Below are positions 6,856-10,230 of a stretch of DNA of 10,230 nucleotides, piece by piece. The position numbers and the translations under genes were made by a program. Origin of the DNA: Planctomycetota bacterium (GTDB lineage: Bacteria; Planctomycetota; Phycisphaerae; Sedimentisphaerales; Anaerohalosphaeraceae). Below the pieces are notes generated by a model. It had not been told where the DNA came from, ran no database searches, and saw only the letters and a program-made list of their open reading frames with translations. The stretch spans positions 1 to 10,230 of the forward strand of contig JAGHBX010000187.1 in the NCBI GenBank assembly GCA_021160785.1, read 5' to 3'. The first letter of the stretch is position 1; each line of letters begins with the position of its first letter.

Positions 6856-7962
6856 ATGATAATTGTTGTTACCGGTACGGTCGGGATCGATAAGAAGCGC
6901 TACCTGGAAAAGGTCTGTGCCCTTGCCGCCGAACGGGGCAATGATGTCGGACTGTGCAATATCGGCGATATGATGTATGCAGAGGCCCCTGACATCCCGC
7001 CTGGCCGTATCCTCGACATTCCGCTCAAGCGTCTGCATTCGCTTCGCCGCAGCGTCATAAAGGACATCATCGCCCGGTCCGGCGAGGTCGCCAACCTGAT
7101 TGTAAACACGCACGCGACGTTTCGCTGGCGGCACGGACTGTTTCCGGCGTTTGATTTCGACCAGATGCGGCAGCTCAACGCCGACATGTACATCTGCATG
7201 ATAGACGGCGCCGAAGCCCTGCACGTCCGTCTTGCCGATGAACACCCGATCCGCCATTCACTGAAGGACCTGTTGGTCTGGCGAGAAGAGGAGCTGTTGG
7301 CGACGGAGATGATGCAGCGGGGAACCAATATAGAGGCGCGGTTCTACTGCCTTGCGCGGGGCGCCGGCGACGGAACCGTCGAAATGTTTTACAGACTCAT
7401 CTTCGAGCCGCAGCGAAAAAAGGCGTACCTGAGCTTTCCGATGACGCATGTAATGGACCAGCCGGAGGTGATCGAAGAGATCGGCGGGTTTCGCCGCCTG
7501 ATGAAAGCCGGCTTTACATGCTTCGATCCGGGCGATCTCGAAGAGGCGTATCTGCCCTGTTATGCCGCCGATGCGCTACAGGCGGGCGAGACGGACATTG
7601 AAGTAACAGTATTGGGCAGGAAGATTCGATTCGATGCCGAAGAGGTCGCCGGGATACGAGGCGACATCAACAGCCAGATATACGCCCGCGATTTTGCATT
7701 GATCGATCAGTCGGATATGATTATCAGCTACATCCCGCAGTTAGCCGACGGCCGAGCGGCGATCTCCAGCGGCGTGGAACGCGAACTGCAGCACGCCCAC
7801 GAGGCGGCCAAGGATGTTTATGTTATCTGGACGCCCCAGGTCGATCCTTCGGTCTTCATCACCCAGACGGCGACCAGGGTCTTTGCCGGTACGGCGGAGG
7901 CAGTGGATTTCTTCGCAAAGACATTTGCGGCGGTTCAAACTGTCGAGGCCCCGGAGAAATGA
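6856..7962 (+). CDS. Adenylate-kinase-like P-loop domain fused to a nucleoside 2-deoxyribosyltransferase-like domain
   Basis: The 368-residue cytoplasmic protein has two recognisable parts. Residues 1-175 resemble archaeal-type adenylate kinases: a beta strand MIIVVTG, an altered Walker A GTVGIDKKR (7-15, keeping Lys13 but with Asp12 for Gly and Lys14 for Ser/Thr), a GDMM segment (after NI), and NTHATFRWRHGLFP in place of the kinase DTH...GYLPG motif. Residues 188-355 resemble the nucleoside 2-deoxyribosyltransferase fold: AYLSFPMT (190-197), DFALIDQSDMIISYIP (279-294) and SGVERELQHA (305-314), where Glu310 occupies the position of the catalytic Glu in G-T-x-x-E-[IL]. Its TGA overlaps the pabB ATG (ATGA, 7959-7962), implying translational coupling. 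AGGG lies six bases before the ATG. Activity and substrate are unknown; a nucleotide kinase or N-glycosidase role is only inference. Confidence 0.75.
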   Translation: MIIVVTGTVGIDKKRYLEKVCALAAERGNDVGLCNIGDMMYAEAPDIPPGRILDIPLKRLHSLRRSVIKDIIARSGEVANLIVNTHATFRWRHGLFPAFDFDQMRQLNADMYICMIDGAEALHVRLADEHPIRHSLKDLLVWREEELLATEMMQRGTNIEARFYCLARGAGDGTVEMFYRLIFEPQRKKAYLSFPMTHVMDQPEVIEEIGGFRRLMKAGFTCFDPGDLEEAYLPCYAADALQAGETDIEVTVLGRKIRFDAEEVAGIRGDINSQIYARDFALIDQSDMIISYIPQLADGRAAISSGVERELQHAHEAAKDVYVIWTPQVDPSVFITQTATRVFAGTAEAVDFFAKTFAAVQTVEAPEK

Positions 7963-9401
7963 CCGTCCTGCCCAGTCAGTCCGATTCGACCGGGCAAAAC
8001 TGCGTGGTCAAACTGCACTGTAAAACATTCAAAGCCGACATTTCTCCGGAGGCGGTGACGAGTGTTTTTGCAGGGCGTCTTAATCCATCGATCTTAGGCG
8101 GCAACAACGCCGAATGCGGGACGAACCGATTCAGTGTCTGGGCGGCGGAGCCCAGGCATATCTTTGAATTCACCGACGATGGCGCCGATCCGTTGGGCGA
8201 TCTTGAAAAGGCCCTGGACAGGTACAAGCTTGACGAGCCAGCCGCTGCAATGCTCCCGGCGGGGATGTTTTGCGGAGGATGGATCGGGTATTTCAGCTAC
8301 GACCTGGGCAGGTTCATCGAGAAGCTGCCGCAGACCGCCCTCGGTGACCTCGATTTGCCGTTTATCCGGCTGTGCTTTTACGACCGGGTGGTGTGCTGCG
8401 ATCGGACGGCCCGGCAATGGTGGCTGCTTGCGCTCGAGTTGCCCGATGATACCCAATCGCCGCAGGCCAAGCTCGATGAATTGCTTGAGCTGCTCAATGA
8501 GTCCCGGACCCAATCGGTGCCGGTGGCGATGAGCGGCAACTTGCAGGATGTTGACATCTCTCGTTTAACCTGCAACATGACCAAAGAACAATACTACGAG
8601 GCGCTTGCGAGGATACACCGCTATATTTACGACGGCGACGTTTATCAGATTAATTTCTCTCAGCGTTTTGAATGCCTCTATGACCATCCGCCTGTCGAGC
8701 TTTATCACTGGCAGAACCGTTTCAATCCGAGCCCGTACGCCGCCTATATCGACGCGGGCGACTATTCAATCGTCAGCGCCTCGCCGGAGATGTTCCTGAC
8801 GGTGCGGGACGGGACGATATCCACCACGCCAATCAAAGGTACGAGGCGTCGTGTCGTGTCGCATCCGCAGGCGGCGGCGATTAACGAGGCTAATTTCGCC
8901 GATCTTGTCCAAAGCGAAAAGGACCAGGCCGAGCTTTGCATGATCATCGATCTTGAGCGTAATGACCTGGCGCGGATATGCGTGCCGGGAACGCGGTTTG
9001 TATCGCAGCCAAGAACGATCGAGACCTTTCCAACGCTGTTCCACGCCGTCGCCACGGTCGAGGGTCGGTTGAAACCCGACTGCGGCTTTGGCGATATTCT
9101 CAGGGCGACTTTTCCCGGCGGGTCGATCACGGGCGCGCCGAAGATTCGCTCGATGGAGATCATCGAGGAGCTGGAGCCGACGCGGCGAAGCGTATATACG
9201 GGCAGTATCGGCTATATCGGCGTCGACGGCAGTGTCTGCTTGAATATTGCGATTCGAACGGTTATCATCACCAACGGTAAGGCCTATGCGCAGACCGGGG
9301 GCGGGATCGTGGCCGATTCCGACGCGGATGCCGAATGGGAAGAGACGATAACAAAGGCGCGGGCGCTGCTTGCCGGTATCGCAGCGGTGCAGGACTCGTA
9401 A
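7959..9401 (+). CDS. pabB: Aminodeoxychorismate synthase component I
   Basis: The 480-residue enzyme converts chorismate, with ammonia from a PabA-type glutaminase, to 4-amino-4-deoxychorismate for p-aminobenzoate and folate synthesis in the cytoplasm. The chorismate-binding domain shows GDVYQINFSQRF, SASPEMF (Glu277), PIKGTRRR (291-298), FPGGSITGAPK and GGGIVADSD. Lys293 in PIKGT is the residue that distinguishes PabB from anthranilate synthase TrpE, which has Ala there. Its spacing of 16 from Glu277 equals that of E258 and K274 in E. coli PabB. The N-terminal region (about 30-190) is the less conserved TrpE/PabB N-domain. The ATG overlaps the upstream stop by four bases, with GGAG very close to it, so expression is probably coupled. 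No pabA is visible in the window. Confidence 0.93.
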   Translation: MTVLPSQSDSTGQNCVVKLHCKTFKADISPEAVTSVFAGRLNPSILGGNNAECGTNRFSVWAAEPRHIFEFTDDGADPLGDLEKALDRYKLDEPAAAMLPAGMFCGGWIGYFSYDLGRFIEKLPQTALGDLDLPFIRLCFYDRVVCCDRTARQWWLLALELPDDTQSPQAKLDELLELLNESRTQSVPVAMSGNLQDVDISRLTCNMTKEQYYEALARIHRYIYDGDVYQINFSQRFECLYDHPPVELYHWQNRFNPSPYAAYIDAGDYSIVSASPEMFLTVRDGTISTTPIKGTRRRVVSHPQAAAINEANFADLVQSEKDQAELCMIIDLERNDLARICVPGTRFVSQPRTIETFPTLFHAVATVEGRLKPDCGFGDILRATFPGGSITGAPKIRSMEIIEELEPTRRSVYTGSIGYIGVDGSVCLNIAIRTVIITNGKAYAQTGGGIVADSDADAEWEETITKARALLAGIAAVQDS

Positions 9402-9419
9402 AAGGGCGACGGAGAGAGA

Positions 9420-10230
9420 ATGGCAAAAGTATTCTTAAACGACAGGATTGTCGAAGCGGCAGATGCGCACATCGCCTGCAACGACAGCGGCCTGCTCTAC
9501 GGTATGGGCCTGTTTGAGACGATGCGATGTCGCAACCGACGGGTCTTTCGGCTCGATGACCATCTCGACAGGCTTTTTGCCGGCGTCGAGGCGCTTGCCA
9601 TTAACAACGTCTACGATCGCGCCTGCATTGCCGACGCCATCGACAAGCTGCTTGAGGCAAACGGTCTCGAACAGGCAAGGCTTCGCCTGACACTGACAAA
9701 CGGACCGATCGGCGAGGGTGCTTCGCCGAAGCCGACCTTGTTGATTACCGCTACGGAGTTTACGCCCTACCCTGCCGAATACTATGAAAAAGGCGTGCGG
9801 GTAGTCCTGACCGAGGCAAGACAGAATCCGACCGATCCGCTGAGCGGCCATAAGTCAACCTGCTACGCACCGAGGCTCATGGTTTTGGAAGAGGCCCGCA
9901 AGAAGCTCGCAACCGAGGCGTTGTGGTTTACAACGGATAACCGTCTTGCCGAGGGATGCATCAGCAACGTCTTTCTTGTAAAGGACGGGGTCGTCTATAC
10001 GCCGGATCTCTCGGCGGGTGTGCTGCCGGGAATCGCCAGAAAGACGGTTATCGAACTCGCCGGGACCGATTCGATTGAGCTTGTCGAGAAAGACCTGGCG
10101 ATTAACGATCTGTTGGGCGCCGATGAGGTATTTCTTACCAATACCATCATGCTCATCCTGCCGGTGGTCGCAGTCGAGGCACACACCGTCGGCAACGGCA
10201 AACCGGGCGTGGTCACGAAACGGCTTATTA
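9420..10230 (+). CDS. pabC: Aminodeoxychorismate lyase, class IV aminotransferase fold (C-terminus cut)
   Basis: An open frame from ATG 9420 to the right edge gives 270 residues with no stop, probably nearly the whole protein. The enzyme uses pyridoxal phosphate to split 4-amino-4-deoxychorismate into p-aminobenzoate and pyruvate. The start MAKVFLNDRIVEA is typical, as is GLLYGMGLFETMR (24-36). SGHKSTCY carries the cofactor lysine Lys145. LAEGCISNVFLV (Glu178 to Asn183) and LPGIAR (202-207) are the class IV cofactor-binding motifs. GGAG lies five bases before the ATG, and the gene begins 18 bases after pabB. Branched-chain or D-amino-acid aminotransferases share this fold; the pabB neighbour favours PabC. 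Confidence 0.88.
   Translation, partial: MAKVFLNDRIVEAADAHIACNDSGLLYGMGLFETMRCRNRRVFRLDDHLDRLFAGVEALAINNVYDRACIADAIDKLLEANGLEQARLRLTLTNGPIGEGASPKPTLLITATEFTPYPAEYYEKGVRVVLTEARQNPTDPLSGHKSTCYAPRLMVLEEARKKLATEALWFTTDNRLAEGCISNVFLVKDGVVYTPDLSAGVLPGIARKTVIELAGTDSIELVEKDLAINDLLGADEVFLTNTIMLILPVVAVEAHTVGNGKPGVVTKRLI

Noticed and set aside
6409..7257. A 282-residue minus-strand open frame
   Set aside because: It is antisense to the prfA end and the fusion protein start and crosses the heptamer array. The prfA GGQ and later motifs confirm the plus strand as coding.

Overview
The window reads as ordinary bacterial chromosome with a moderately high G+C content and no sign of phage, transposon, CRISPR or RNA genes. 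The N-terminal architecture of the first gene (a secreted methyltransferase-like domain joined to PQQ-type propeller repeats) is one I associate with Planctomycetota, particularly Phycisphaerae-like lineages. That assignment is an inference from family resemblance, not a search result.

Left third: a large minus-strand gene starts at 1603 and runs off the left edge. It encodes a signal peptide, a class I SAM-methyltransferase-like fold and PQQ-type beta-propeller repeats. A 175-base intergenic region with two back-to-back sigma70-type promoters separates it from a plus-strand pair (1779-5121). The pair encodes an exported six-hairpin (alpha/alpha-barrel) glycosidase-like protein and a lipoprotein of the inosine/uridine nucleoside hydrolase family. 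All three products are predicted to leave the cytoplasm, so this part looks like an extracytoplasmic degradation or scavenging locus.

Middle: a hairpin region follows the nucleoside hydrolase. Then a strong promoter drives rpmE (zinc-type ribosomal protein L31), followed by prfA (release factor 1). This is translation housekeeping. A five-unit heptamer array begins exactly at the prfA stop codon.

Right third: a 368-residue protein fuses an archaeal-adenylate-kinase-like P-loop domain with an altered Walker A motif to a nucleoside 2-deoxyribosyltransferase-like domain. Its stop overlaps the start of pabB (aminodeoxychorismate synthase component I), which is followed 18 bases later by pabC (aminodeoxychorismate lyase, cut by the right edge). 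pabB and pabC supply p-aminobenzoate for folate. The fusion protein is translationally coupled to pabB, so its unknown activity may lie in nucleotide or cofactor metabolism.

The most interesting items are the kinase-like/deoxyribosyltransferase-like fusion, the exported methyltransferase-propeller fusion, and the exported glycosidase plus nucleoside hydrolase pair whose hydrolase has Trp where the family often has His. I do not see a demonstrably new defence or mobile system.
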